The notes: generated by a model from the letters alone, not told the origin. Shown: positions 50,136-63,998, counted from the stretch's first letter. The stretch: DNA of 64,000 nucleotides from Umbilicaria muhlenbergii (GCA_000611775.1 KK106982.1:2281343-2345342), one strand, 5' to 3'. Numbers and translations: made by a program.

Positions 50136-50616
50136 TCAATCACAACTCATATTTTCAGCCACGCAAATACTTCATACCATCATAGATGTGTGTAGTAGGA
50201 AGGAAGAAAAAGATGTTAAGAATTAAACATCATTAAAGCAGGCTCACTATCAAACTGATTCATTAAAAAGATTGATTTTGATGATGACACAGATTATTTA
50301 AACTCAACTGCTTCATGAAGTCTGAACATCATTGAAGCAGATTCACTGTGTTGAACAGGCTCATCAAAGAGGTTGACTTTAAATGATGATGCAGATTATT
50401 TTAAATCTGCTCAACTGCTTCATGAGTTATTCAGCTTTTTATATGACTTAAGTAAACTGATACATATCTGTATGACTTAAGAGGTGTTTTCATAGTAGGT
50501 TATTTTAATTCAATTACTTCATGAATGTTCAGTGACAGCAGCGGCTGCTCACTTATCATAACAAGTTATTTAAGTTTGACTGCTTCATGAACAGCTTAAG
50601 GAGACAATTGATATAA

Positions 50617-50777
50617 TGTTAAAATCATGCAGAGCAAGTCATGCAGATATGATGATGAGAATATTAATTATAAAAAGTTATAAAGTGATGAGTAAAGTTA
50701 TCTATATAGAGGCTGAGTGTGTACTAAATTTAACTGAGTGCTAGCGTGCATCACTGAATATTGTCATGCTTTTAACA
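50617..50777 (-). repeat. 5' LTR of small LTR element
   Basis: 161 bp with inverted termini TGTTAAAA and TTTTAACA. It is followed by TTAAC, the partner of TTAAT at 30107-30111. Confidence 0.85.
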
Positions 50778-50936
50778 TTAACTTACTCAAAGATTCTGTC
50801 ATTCATGTTAATACCTCAGTTGAGAGATTCTTCAACTTGATAAACACTGAGTCTGTAACAAGCAAGCAGAGCACTGATGAAATGCTGTTAATATAAAATG
50901 TATAATCAAGAATTCAGGCAAAGAAGTTGTCATTAT
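50778..50936 (+). mobile_element. Gag fragment continuing the 29583 element
   Basis: Fossil. This matches 20137-20295 in the related copy and continues the gag sequence that stops at 30111. It ends where the next LTR element starts at 50937. Confidence 0.8.
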
Positions 50937-53900
50937 TGTTAAAAGCATGATAAAACTCAGTGACTTACATTAGCATCTGATTAAGCTTAGCACATTCAGC
51001 TAATTCTGCAACACTCACATATGTAGTTTTGCTCATCACTTAATGACTTCTTAGAATTAATCTCTTAATCATCATATCTGCATAATGAGCTCTGCATGAT
51101 CTTGATATTAAATTAATTCTTATTCTTTTAATGTTTATGAGACAGTTGAACTGAAATAACCTGTTCAGAAAGACATTAAGTTGTGTGTGTTGATGACTCT
51201 GAAAAACATTAATAACATAACTCTCTGCAACTACACCTTCTAAGTCATACAGAAGTGTATCAGTTTACTTAAATTATACAAAACACTGAATTGTTCTTGT
51301 GAAAGAGTTGAATTCAAAGAAATCACTGAAACATCTTTTAAATTATACAGATGTATATCAGTCAACTTAAGTCATACAAAAATCTGAAAGCTCATGAAGC
51401 AGTTAAATTTAAATAACCTGCATTCACCTTGCTCTTGTGAAAGAGCTGAATCAAAAGAAATCACTGAACTGAACACTGAATAAAGACCTCAAAGAGGACG
51501 GCACCTTAAATCAAAAGAAATCACTAAATCATTTCATCACATTAAACAACACATTGAATCATCAACACTTTGAGTCATCAACACTTCACAGAGTTCATAC
51601 TACATGAAAAAGTTGTAAAACATTTTTCAACAAGATATTGTTTTTAACACTGTTCAGCAGTCCTCAGACATGATAAGACTCACTGTAAGACATATGAGTT
51701 AATCAGAAGTGTTGCATCAACTCATAACACATCATCATTGATATGACACATGAGAGTATGATTTCACTGAGTCAGGCTCAGAAAGGAAAAGGCTGCTGAG
51801 GCAAGCTCATTTCATTAATATAAGCAGAAGAATGAAGTAGAAGAAGCTCTTCTCAATGTGAAGATGATTTATCTTAAATTAAATGCAATTCTCAGAGAAC
51901 TCAAGAAGAGCAGAAAGGCACAAAAGTACTTTATTTTAACTGCATGACATCATGAATGTATCAGTGAAGATGATGCTGAAACCCTTTATGATATCATTAA
52001 TGTAAAACAACTTTAGTGTTGAGCTGAGGTGAAACTGAAGTAATTTTTAAAAACACTCAATACTCTCTGAGAGCAGAGGGACTTGAGCATGACAATTAAT
52101 GAAAATGTTCACAATCTACTGATTAAAAAAAATGATCTTATGAATGTCATCATTAAATAATAAAATTATGTGATCTCTCTGAAAATTAACTTCACTGCCC
52201 TCAACATTAAATATCAGCTTTTGAAGGAATGCTGATGAATGAACTGAGAAAGTATTTATTCTTCAAACATTTTGAACTGAGAAAGTACTTATTCTTCAAA
52301 CATTTCAAACAGTTTAAATAATGATAAGTGTTTACAAAAGCTTCTTGATCCTCCTCTTTTGAATGATAATACTGAACTCACATGAGATAATTAAATAAAC
52401 AAGATTCACATCAAGCTGTTAATCAATAGTGATCACTTCTCAGAGGAGACTGACTGCAGAAGATATATGTTATTTTAATTAAATAAAAAGACTGCTCAAC
52501 ACACTGAATTCTGCTTCTCATATGAGCTTTCAGTTGAATCATACTGAATGATCAATAACATTCTGAAAGACTTAAAAGACATTTATGAGGATTCAGATAA
52601 GCTCAAGAATTACTGCTGAGTTTATATTAACTTAACTCAAAGATTATTCAAGTTCTCTGACTTTTTTTTTAAATTTTATCACCTTTCAGCCTTTCTGAGT
52701 TATGATGAAACTCAGTGTATGAATGATCTTCAGAACAAGATAACTCTTCATTTTTAATTTATCTTAACTTCTCAGATGATTCAGTCAACATCTTTTTTCA
52801 TCATGAAAGATTACCTCATACACCTTGATAATGAACAACATGCCGCTCAGGTGATCAAAGACTAAAAGAACATCATCTCAACATTAAGCAAGAAGAACAA
52901 ATTAAAGATGTATAAATGAATCACATTTAAAATGCTTGTCACTCAGCTCATGATGCATTTCATCACATCTTTAAACAGTTCAAACAATTAAAGAATCTCA
53001 ATTGATTTACAACATTTAATTGATGAAAAGAATAAAAACTGCTATATCTGTCATCACTTTAAACACTTCATTAATAAATATTTTTAATATGTCTGACAAC
53101 TGTCTTCTTCCTTCAGATGTGATGAGTCTGTCAGTGAGATTCACATTAATTATGATGACTTCAGTTCTGAGTCAGAAAACAAATGACTCTTATTAAAGTC
53201 ACAGTTAAGAGTGAATTAATTTCTCTGTGCAGCATGAACTCTTTGCTGAATCTCAATGAACATTATTCAAATAGTCTGAATATTCTGAACAGTCTGAACA
53301 GTTTAACTGATTTAAATGATGATCTTAAGCTTTTTACATTATAATCATTTCTTACAATTTGCTTCCTCTACTCTCAAGGCTTTCTCATACCCTTTCAGGC
53401 ATTGATAAACACTGATTGTACAGCATATTCTTTTATTCACACTTAATTGATTCTCATGATCTGTGACAGGCTCAGGCTAGAGCCAGTTTCACTGTTTAAA
53501 CTGAAAAATGTATGTGAGTTTGATGAGAACCTCATCAAAGAGAAAATCATTCATGTCATTTATCCTGACTTACATCTGAAGAAGCATAAGAAGACTACTG
53601 TTTTTATGTTGATAATAAATTTAAGTCAACATGACATAATCCTAAAGAAGTCATGAATGAACTGAAATTAATTATTATTAAATATGAAAGATGACTTCAT
53701 CATCTTCTCAGAGAAGTTTAAATAATTAAGATTATTATCACCTCTGTTTTCACCTTTTTGAATGATTTTTTGAATTGTTCAAATAATTTTTAAAATTTTA
53801 TCTCAACCTTCTTCAACTGCTGAGAATAATATGTTCTCTGTATACAGTGTTAAGACAGCTTCATATGCAGTGCTAACTCATCAAGAAGAGGTACACATAT

Positions 53901-56779
53901 TCATTATGTTGATGAAAAACATTAATAAATAACTGATGTTGAACTGAGAGTGTCATTCAAAGGAAATAAATCTCAAGATGAACACCTCTGAACATCTTGA
54001 GAAGATACATCAAAAGTTATCTTCAAAATATCATGAATACTTGAACATCTTTAATTACTTTTAAGTCAACTGACTGCCTCCTCACTGACTGTATGATCAC
54101 AAGATTGAGTTGATAAATGATGTCACTTTACCTCAAAGTTAAGCCTACTGTATGTCACTTTACAAGCTTTAAAAGGTTAAGGAATATCTTAATGAAAACC
54201 TCTTCAAAGATTTTATTACTCTCAGTAAAGCAGCATATTCCTCATCAGTGTTGTTCATTTTAAAAGTAAATGAAGATCTCAGGTTCTGCATGAATTATCA
54301 GAAGCTTAATGTTCTCATTAAGTAAAATCATTATTTCTTACTGCTCATTGAAGAGGTGATTGAAAAGATTTTAAAATGCAAACACTTTATTAAGCTCAAC
54401 ATTATCACCGCCTTCAATAAGTTATGTATGCACTCAGACAGTGAAAATCTTATAATCTTTATCACTGCTTTAAGCTTCTACAAGTATCATGTTTTACTGT
54501 TCAGATTAACTAATGAACTGAGCACCTTTCAGCAGTACATTAATGACATTTTATAAAATTTTCTTAATGACTTCTGTCAGACTTATTTAAATGATATTCT
54601 CATCTACAGCAAGACCTGAAAGGAGTATAATCATCATGTTAAATAAATGCTTTAATATCTCTGAGAAGCTGATTTACAGGTTGACATAAAAAATTGTGAA
54701 TTTAATGTCTCAGAGATAGTCTTTTTAAGGATCATTATCTCTGAAGAAGACTTATGAATGAATTCTCAGAAAATAAAAGCAGTCACAAAGTAACTTAAAC
54801 TCATTAATTTAAAAGAGGTTCAGGGTTTTATAAGCTTCATTAATTTTTATCATCAGTTCATATGTGATTTTTCAAAGATAATCAGATCACTGATAACTCT
54901 GATTAAGAAAAATGTACTGTTTATCTGAATCAACAACTGCACAAAGGCTTTTAAAAGCCTGAAACAAGTCATGACAGAAGCTTCAGTATTAAGGCACTTT
55001 AACTTCAACTGTTAAGTTATTTTAGAAACTGACACCTCTGATTTAATCACTGATGAAATTCTCTCTTAATATGATGATAAAGGAGTTCTTCACCTGATGA
55101 TGTTTTACAACAAGAGCATGATATCAGCAGAATATAATTATCACATTTATGATAAGAAACTTCTGATCATTATTTACTGTTTTAAACACTGACATCCTGA
55201 ACTTGAACACACTGACTTGCTTATATAAGTTTTCACTGATCATCAGGCCCTGAAGACCTTCATGAAGAATAAGAAATTAACACAGCATCAAGTTAAATAC
55301 TTAAATATCTTATCAGAGTTCAACTTTCAGGTCATCTTCTGAACAGGCAAGATTAATGACAAGATAAATGCATTAATCTGAACATCTGATAACTTAAAAG
55401 ACAAGAACTTGACTTATCAGATCATTCTTATCTTGAATCATGTGAAAGTTCAAGTAGAAGAAGTGAAAGAAAGCTTTTTTAAACATGTGCATACAATTAA
55501 TAAAGCAGATGAGTTATGCAGTGAATATCATTCAATCATAACAAAGAATGTCATTAAGTTATATGACATTCATCTTTATGAATGTCAAGTAGTGAATGAT
55601 ACTTTATTTAAAAATAACATTTTATGAGTACCTGAATCTCTACATACTGAGCTTTTTCAGAAAATACATGATCAGTCATCTTTTGAACATTCAGGCATAA
55701 ACTGAACAGTGAAATTTATTCATTAACACTACTACTGATCAGGACATGTGATCATCATGAAGTAATATATTCAGAACTGCTGTCATTATCAGTGAAGTAA
55801 ATCATTTCATGATGTCATCAACAAACTCCTGATTTCACTTCTTATCTTACAACAACACTGACAGAACATTATCACTCATGAACTTTATAATTAAATTATT
55901 AATATCAAAGAGCTATAACATTATCTGCACCCTCATTGACAGATTATTTAAGGAAAGGCATTATGTTCTTTGTTATTAAAAGAATGAAGAAACCTCAACA
56001 GAGGAGTTAATATAATTTATATTATAAAACATTTATCATCTATATGACTTGTCAAGCTTTATTACCTCAGACTGAGGCCCTCAGTTTATCTTCAACTTAT
56101 GACAAAGCATGTGTAAACATCTGAAAATTAAGATTAACTTATCAATCACTTATCACTCAGAGACTGACAGCCAAATTGAACAGGTCAATCAAAATGTTAA
56201 ATAAAGTTTATAAACATACTGCAACTACATGCAAGATGACTGAGTGAAGTGACTGCTTATAATTAAGTTCAATGATAATAACAACTGCTTTTTAATAACC
56301 TCACTCTTACCTTTCTACCTTAACAAAGGCTTTTACTCATGCATGAGTTTCAGCCTTGACACTACTACTTATAAATTCACCCGTGAACAACTTCAGTCAG
56401 TGAAGGTGAAGAACATAACAATTCACATGTAAGAAATTCTTGATTTCAGTAGACAACAGTTGAAAAAGAGCAGGGAATTTATAAAAATGCAAGTGAATAA
56501 GCATTAAAAGAATGTCAGCTATGAAGTTAAAGACTGAGTGTGATTATCAAGTTGAAATATCAAGACAATAAGATTTAATTAAAACTTAAAAGACAAGCAG
56601 CTGAGGCTGTTTTAAATTATTTAACATGTTAAAACTTTCTATCAATTGAAGCCTTCTGCTACAATGTGAATTCACAATGTCTTCAGTTCAAAGCTGCTTC
56701 ATTCAGCTGTTAATAATTCACTGTCAGATCAACAGACACCTTCATTAACACTTATTATAATAAATGATGATGAGCACTG
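50937..56779 (+). mobile_element. Ty3/Gypsy chromovirus, 3' end beyond window
   Basis: Fossil. The 5' LTR is about 50937-51107 (starts TGTTAAAAGCATG) and is of the same family as 30112-30272. Parts in order: leader to about 51640; gag to about 53040 with a CCHC-type knuckle (CYICHHFKH) near 53040-53075; retropepsin region near 53400; RT about 54180-54900; RNase H about 54930-55400; integrase about 55640-56420; and the start of the chromodomain linker near 56640-56779. There the 56780-63998 element interrupts it, so its end and 3' LTR would lie past the right edge. Many breaks; old. Confidence 0.88.
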
Positions 56780-57234
56780 TGTAAGCGTACTACCGTGAGG
56801 TAATATCTTAACTAAGGAATTATGAAGCTATGTGACAATAGTGGCTTAAGCTTATAGTTGATGGTTCACAATAGTATGATATTGTTAGTAGGTAGAGAAT
56901 TATTGCTAAGAAAGAAAGTGAGACATACTTTGACCTCATAATATATCTCTTCTGAAGTTAGCCTGCCTGAGGAAGATCTCATGAAGCAGTCACCTCAGTG
57001 AAGCTGTCTTCATGAGGTGTTCATTACTGAATCACACCTCTGTGAGGTGTCATCAATGATGTTAACTTTTTTAATCACTTTCATGAAGTGTTGAGAGTGA
57101 TGTCTATTAACTGAGCTTCCTCATGAGGTTGATTCACTAATGAAAGTTACTTTCACAAGATTGTGTTGTTGTTAAGTATAATTTTTTCTATTCTGAACTA
57201 GCACCTGATGAGTTCTGTACACTGAATGCTCACA
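56780..57234 (-). repeat. 3' LTR of Gypsy 56780-63998
   Basis: 455 bp, TGTAAGCGTACTACC to GAATGCTCACA. Same length and orientation as 63544-63998. Confidence 0.95.
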
Positions 57235-57250
57235 TTGCCTCCCCCCTTCA
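57235..57250 (-). other. Polypurine tract
   Basis: On the minus strand GAAGGGGGGAGGCAA directly precedes the 3' LTR. It is the longest G run in this AT-rich part of the window. Confidence 0.8.
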
Positions 57251-57645
57251 AAGGCTCATGCCCTCATGAGTATGATGACATTCACAGTTGCAAGCCTTCA
57301 CTGAGAAGCACTTCACAATGCACTGATAACAGTTAAAAAAAATGACCCTGTAGATCAAAAAAAAAAAATTAAAATCATAAAAAAAATATGTTGTGGAGCT
57401 CATTAAAACTCAGTGAGAAAAAGAGTCTCCCTTCACAAGATGTTTGTGAAGTTATGATTAATTTATACACTGACTCAGTGTTCATGATGATTGTTGCTCA
57501 TTTGTAAGCCTGTTCAGCTGTTCATGAGGTCATTTAAATTCACTTTGCCAAGCCTCATGAATGACCCACGCAGATCATAAGGTCAGAGTTTTCACTGTCA
57601 GCAATCTTCACAACTTCAACCTTTCACTCCTCATCAGATAAGTTC

Positions 57646-58330
57646 ATGATCATGATTCTTGTGATGCCTCTTGTGATGTTTTATCCTCATGATGCTTGTT
57701 TTCATGATGCTTGCCTTCATGGTGCCTTTTCATTAACAGTGATACAGCTCATCATGCTTTACATCAGTCACATCATTAACATCCTCAGGCAAATCATCTG
57801 TGATTCTCATTTGTTTCCTCTGTTCATGCAGGCCTCTGACTCAGCCTCTCACAATCAAACCTTTCATGAGGTAACTCTTCATGGAGAGGCTCAGCTTCAT
57901 GACTGCATCATCTCACAACAGCTTGTTCAACTCACTGACTGTGAGTAAAATCATGAAGTGATCTGTAAGTGACCTTCATGATCACTTTTCACAAGAACAC
58001 TTCATGACTGACCTTCATGATAATAATTATGAAGACTGAGAACATCTCTTCTCAGGCTTGTGAGCTGTGTGTTGCTGCTGCTGCAGGTCATGACTTTAAT
58101 CATTTTAAGAATTATTTCCTCTCCTCTCATGTCATCAAGTGCATAAAGTGTCATCAGCACATCAACAAGGCCTGCATCTTCTCTTGTATAATTTTATGAT
58201 ATGTTTTCATGAAGCGCTTTTATTAATCATTTGCAGCTTCATCTTCATCACCTCTGACCTCATCATCTCCCTCATGAGAACTGAGTTCATCTTCATCTTC
58301 ATTTTCACCCCCGGTCAACCTTGACCCTGA
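57646..58330 (+). other. Antisense accessory segment, cysteine-rich
   Basis: Between integrase and 3' LTR of the minus-strand Gypsy, the opposite strand has protein-like open stretches at 57646-57948 and 58017-58199. The second carries paired cysteines (ACELC, then IKCIKCHQHINKACIFSC), resembling a C-x2-C / C-x2-C-x6-C cluster. Just downstream, 58290-58350 is unusually GC-rich for the region (CACCCCCGGTCAACC, GGAGGCGCGCAAGG). Antisense accessory reading frames in this position are known from some plant and fungal Gypsy lineages. Whether this one was ever expressed cannot be told from sequence. It is decayed like the rest. Confidence 0.45.
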
Positions 58331-61300
58331 GGGTCACAAGGAGGCGCGCAAGGCATGTAAATGAGAGAAACATCAAATGAGCAAGACTCACAAAGTTGCT
58401 GTAACTGCTGCTTAAGCTCAACACTCCTGTGAAGGTGAAGACTCATGAGCTTCACTGAAGGGAAATATCACTGTGACAAACTGATGATGATTGAGATGTT
58501 CAAGCTCTTTTAAAGGTAAATATCAGCTCCTGTGAGGGTTACCTCTCACAGGACTCTAGCTCTGAGTCAGATCTCTTCATGATGTTAAGGATTAATAAGT
58601 CTTAACAGGCTGAAGTCAACATGACTCATTCCTTCATGAGCCTTCAAGCTTCATGAAGTGATTTCACTTTCAATCCTCTGATAATCTAGTGCTTTAATGA
58701 GCAGAAGGAAACTTAGCCCTTTGCTTAATTTCCTCATGAACATGTATTAGCATTGATTATGACTCATGAAGTCTCAGAAAAGTCCTCATGAAACTTCTTA
58801 ATCAATTTCTTGAAGTTGCAGATGTTATTCACAGGCTCTTAAGTAATCTCTGAGAATTTCTTTCACACAATGTGATATTGTAGAACAGGTTTATCCTCAG
58901 GGCTGATCACAATTCATGAGATTGTTATAATCTCAATCTCTCACTCCCTTTCAGCTGAGTCCTTTGTGAGGTGAAATGATTTAAACTCTGATGTATTCTC
59001 ACCTGCTCACAGTTTATGATTATGAAGCAGGTTAACATGAAACACATCATGAATGCAAAGTTCCTTCAGTAGTTTCAGCTGATAAGCAATATTCTTAATC
59101 TTTTTTACAATCTGAAAGGGTTCATAACACTGTCAATTCAGCTTTTGTGAAAGTCACTTCAAGGTTATGTTCTTGACCTTTAATCAGACTAACTGTCTGA
59201 CTTTATAAATCACATCAAGGTGAGACTGATTATAATGCTTAACTTGATACTCTTAAGACTTCACAAGAGCTCTACAGACTTTTATTTAAGTCTTATGAAG
59301 ACACTTCACAAGCTGCTCAGCTTCAATGATAATTCTCTTAACTGCAGAGTACTTCATGAGTTTCTTCACAGTGAGCATATCTGATCTAGGTGTGAAGTCA
59401 TAGATGACCTCAAATGATGCCTTTTCAGTAAAAGAGTGTAGGCTCACATTGTACATGAACTCAGTTAATGTTAAAAGTGAGGCTCAATTGTCCTGTTGAT
59501 AATTGACATAACTTCACAGGTACTGTTTCAGCATGTTATTCTGCTGTTCAGTCTGCTCATCAGTTTGTGAATGAAAGGCAGTGCTCAACCAGCAGTTAAT
59601 CTTCAACATGAACATCAAGTTGACTCAGAGTCATGAGGTAAAAACAGATTCATGATCTGAAATTAAAGCTTAAGTGACTTCATGCAACTTAATAATCTCT
59701 CTCACAAAGATCTTCATGAGTTAATCAGCAGTTCAGTCCTTTCTGACTGAAATATAATGTGCCATCTTTGAGAATTTACACATCATCATCAGTATGACAT
59801 CATACACACCCTCATAAGCATGGCTCTCTGAAAGGTCAGTTATGAAGTTTAAGATGAATATCTCTCAAGGTTTCTTCAGAATAAGTATGAGCTGTAATAA
59901 TTCAGATTATTTTTCATGAATGACTCTGACTCTCTGACAGACAAGACAAGAATTGCAGTATTTCTGAATTTGCTTCTGCATGTTCAGTCAGTAGTACTTT
60001 GCATGTATTAAGGCAAAGGTTTTCTCTGTCATGAGGTGACTTGCAAGTGACTCATCATGATGCTTCTTAATAATCTCAAGTCATAATGACTCCGCATGAG
60101 GTATATAAAGCACTGAGTTAAAGTATAAAAGATCATCTCTTCATGATCAAAGTGAGTGAGAACCTGACATTCTTAAATTAACTTCATGAGCAGTGATCTG
60201 TTTCAGCATATGCTTCATGAGAGGATCAATCCGCAAGAATTCAGGTAACATTTCAATGAGAGAGGTGTCAACCTCTTCATAAAATCCTTCATTTAAAACA
60301 GCCTCAGAGGCCTGTTTCTGTTGATTTCACTGCTGAGGACTCATTGTGCCTGCAATTAATACCTCATGAAGGTGTACCTCCTGAGTCAATAAGTCATCTT
60401 TAAACTCAACTGAAATTAAAATTACTGTCAAGAACAGCACCTGTTGCAACATTGAAGCATCCTCAGTCTGATCCTCTTATTTCACTTCATGTTGATGATC
60501 AAGTCTTCATGAAGGGTCATCAGCAGAATTCAGATTTTCCTTTCAGTAAGTGATAACAAAATCATAAGCTGATAAAGTCAATACTCATTGAACTTGTCTT
60601 CATGAGAGCTTATGAGTAGTCATAAAGCTTCACAAGCTTGAATGATCTGATAGCACCTCAACTGAATGAGTGAATCCTTCTAAATAATGCTGTCAATGAT
60701 GAAAACTTTCAACTATCATGAGCAGTTCTTCATCATGAGTTTCATACTTTCATTCCGCGGGTATCATCTTTCATGAGAAATAGGCTGTAACTCTTCACTC
60801 ATCAAGATGTTTTGATAAGAGAATGCTTGAAATCACATACCCTGAGGCATCTGTTTCAAGCTGTATTGATAATGTGATGTTGAAATGCTGCAGGAATGAA
60901 GCAGTAGTGAAAGCTCACACAAGAACTTTAAAAGCAGTCTGTGCCTTCAAAGACAGGAAGCCTGCCCTTCATGAGATCAACTTCTTATTTGATTTTGCAT
61001 TAAACCCTTTAGTGATCTTCATGAGAGATGCAGTGATACATGAGAAGCTCTGTATGAACCTTCAGTAGAAGTTCACAAAGCTCAGAAATGTTTACACTTC
61101 ATGCACACTTTCTGACTCTGATCAGTTGACAATGATGAATATGTGATTCATCTTCATTTCAACCCCTGTATCTGTGATAACATATCTTAAGAAGGGCACA
61201 CGCTTCACATTAAACAAGCATTTAAAAAGCTTTGTGAACAACTCTGTCATGAGCAGAGCTTTCAAGACAATCTGAACATGCTGTTCATGCTGACTCTCTT

Positions 61301-63543
61301 TCATTAAGTAAATCAGTATATCATTCAGGAATACAATCATGAAGATGTTTAAATGTTCATGAAGAACTTCATGAATATAAGACTGAAAACTCACAGGAGC
61401 ATTGATAAGCTCAAAAAACATAATTAAATATTCATACAATTCATATTTAATATGAAAGACTGTCTTTCACTCATCACCCTCACATATGTGAATGTGATAA
61501 TAAGTGTTTTTGACATCAATCTTCATAAAGATCTGAGTGTCACAGACATGATTCATGATCTCATTAATTAATGATAGAGGGTACTGATTCTTTTAAGTAA
61601 TAACATTTAACCTCTGATAGTTCATGCAGAGCTGCAAGCCTTCATCACTCTTAAATGCAAAAAGCACTGACGCTCCCGTGAAAGATCATGATGGCTGAAT
61701 AAACTCATTCATGAGGTTGATATTCAAATACTTTCATAGTACAGTCAACTCCTTCATGAAAAGATTGTACATAAAGTCAAAAGGTGATGTTGTCCTCTTC
61801 AGCAAGTTAATTGAGTGATCTTCTTTGTGATGAGAAGGCAGAGTTTTCATCTGAATTTTTAAAAAGACCTTCATGAGGCTCTTGTAAGCTTCAGGAATCA
61901 GGTTCATGAAGCTTTTCAATTCATCAAGATTTATCACCTGTAATCTCTGCATCATGTAGTTCACCTTAAGGTCTCTGAGTTTTCTCATGAGGCCTTTTAT
62001 GATGATCTCTTTCAGTAATGAAGTCATTAAAAAGTCCTCTGCATTCAACCTTCACTGTACTGTAAGATTGATGAAGTTAACCTTTAGATTATTTCATCAT
62101 AATCATGATAATCTTAAGATCACTGGCATCTTTAAGTCAGCAGAGGTAAAAGGTTCATAAGTTTATTTTCAGACTCTGAAAGAGTCCTGAACCTCTACTA
62201 CTTCATGATAAATAAAATAAGTCCGCAAGGTATCTCCTTCAACATGATGAAGCAATAACATCTTAAAGACTGAAGATAAACTCTTCACAATATTCTTGTG
62301 AAGAAGATTGAGGTCATTAGCACTGTTAAGAACAATTGAAAGTGATCTTTCTGCAAGATGTACTGTGAGTCATAATCATGTCTTCATCTTAAAGAATGCA
62401 CTCTTCTCTGATCTTGACTTCATGATGACCTTCATGATAGCCTCAGAGGCTGTCATGACATGATTACTGCTGTTAACTGAATCAGTTGACAGAGTCCTGC
62501 TCACAGTGTTGTCTGACTTCTTCTTAAGACAGTTCAGTTCTTTATGTTCATGTTTATCACAGTAGTTGCAGTCTCTGTCAAAGAACACTTCTCATGAAGG
62601 TTCTGAATTGTGTGATGTAGTGATGATGAATATTGTAGATTTGTGATTCTTTCATTTCACAGCATTCACAGAAGTGCTTCTGCTGAAGTTATTATTCATG
62701 ATTGTTGCTTATGAGTGAGTTTCAGTCTTGATGCTGGGACGGAGTTTCTTCATGAGTGTAATCAAATCTTCATGAGAGTTTAAAAACACAGAGTGTTTGT
62801 GAATCTTCTGCTTCATGATGTGATTCAAGCTCTTGAAGAAGATCATTAACTGAATTTAATGATAATTCTTCACTTCATTTTTTATTTAAATCAGAAGTTC
62901 ATCTGATCTGTGAAGATACTCATCATCAGATTCACTGTTTAACTTGTGACAATTCATTTAATTCATTCATGTGTTATACACCTGATTATCATGATTTTTT
63001 AAAAGAGACTTTAAAAAGTTCTTCTGACTTTCTTAAGTATCTTTCAAGCTCTTTTCTTCATGATGTGCAACTCATCACTCTGTAATTTTATAATTCAGAT
63101 ATTGATCTGACTCTTCAAGGCAGAGCTTCATGAGAAGGTGCTTAATTTAATGTACATACTGTTGAAAGTGAGGGTAGTCCTTCATATGATAAAGGTCTTC
63201 ATCTTTGACTCACTTTTCATAGCAGGTGTGTTTCAGAGTTGAAGATAAATCTGATGTAAATTATCTGCAAGTTTTAAGCTCAGTCTGCCTAGTATGTTCC
63301 TTCTCACTCATGAGTTGAATCTTCACAAGTTGAATTTTGATATTCATCATGATGAACTCCTCAGAGAATGTAGGAGTGACATGTCATGACTGAGAGTAAA
63401 AGATGATAAAATCATCATTAACTGTTGCTTGTGAAGTTTCTGAAGTGATTTGTAAAACTGTTGTGAAGGCTGATTGAGAAGTTCATGAGTTTTCAGTCAT
63501 TCTTGCCAGACAGCATCCTTACAATGAATTGAAGCAATAAAAC

Positions 63544-63998
63544 TGTAAGTGTACTATTATGAGGTAATATCTTAACTAAGGAATTATGAAGCTATGTGAC
63601 AATAGTGGCTTAAGCTTATAGTTGATGATTCACAATAGTATGATATTGCTAGTAGGTAGAGAATTATTGTTAAGAAAGAAAGTGAAACATGCTCTGACTT
63701 CATAATATATTCCTTCTGAAGCTAGCCTGCTTGAGGAAGATCTCATAAAGCAGTCACCTCAATGAAGCTGTCTTTGTGAGGTGTTCATTGCTGAATCACA
63801 CCTTCATGAGGTGTCATCAATGATGTTAACTTCTTTAATCACTTTCATGAAGTGCTGAGAGTGATGTTTATTGACTGAGCTCCCTCATGAGGTTGATTCA
63901 CTAGTGAAAGTTACCTTCACAAGGCTGTGCTGTTGTTAAACATAATCTTTTTTATTCTGAACTAGCACCTGATGAGTTTCATACACTGAATGCTCACA
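63544..63998 (-). repeat. 5' LTR of Gypsy 56780-63998
   Basis: 455 bp, TGTAAGTGTACTATT to GAATGCTCACA, reaching almost to the window edge. It pairs with 56780-57234. Confidence 0.95.

Larger units (their letters stand above)
30112..50777 (-). mobile_element. Small LTR element (161 bp LTR), host of the nest
   Basis: Fossil LTR element in minus orientation. The 3' LTR is 30112-30272, a purine tract (AGAGAAGAGAATAA on the minus strand) adjoins it, and the 5' LTR is 50617-50777. The LTRs are both 161 bp, in the same orientation, and differ by transitions. Flanks TTAAT and TTAAC form the target duplication within the gag of the 29583 element. Its own internal sequence is only 30273-30739 plus 50141-50616, about 0.95 kb, with no recognised domain. 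The rest is the Gypsy element inserted into it. The LTR and leader match the element at 50937, so it is probably a short member of that family. Confidence 0.85.
56780..63998 (-). mobile_element. Ty3/Gypsy element, LTR to LTR
   Basis: Fossil element of 7219 bp with 455 bp LTRs at both ends and CACTG on the left; the two bases visible on the right (CA) fit the same duplication. Minus orientation. Parts from 5' to 3': leader and gag from 63543 to about 62500 with a CCHC knuckle (CNYCDKHEHKELNC) near 62530-62580; protease region; RT about 62000-61090; RNase H about 61080-60480; integrase about 60250-59150; C-terminal part to about 58650; an extra segment open on the opposite strand (57646-58330); purine tract; 3' LTR. 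It sits in the chromodomain region of the plus-strand element. Full length in outline but broken many times; LTRs differ by transitions only, as far as I can see. Confidence 0.93.

Noticed and set aside
50141-51420. Large hairpin or inverted-repeat element around 50.9 kb
   Set aside because: The inverted similarity is explained by two members of one LTR family in opposite orientation (30112-50777 and 50937 onward).
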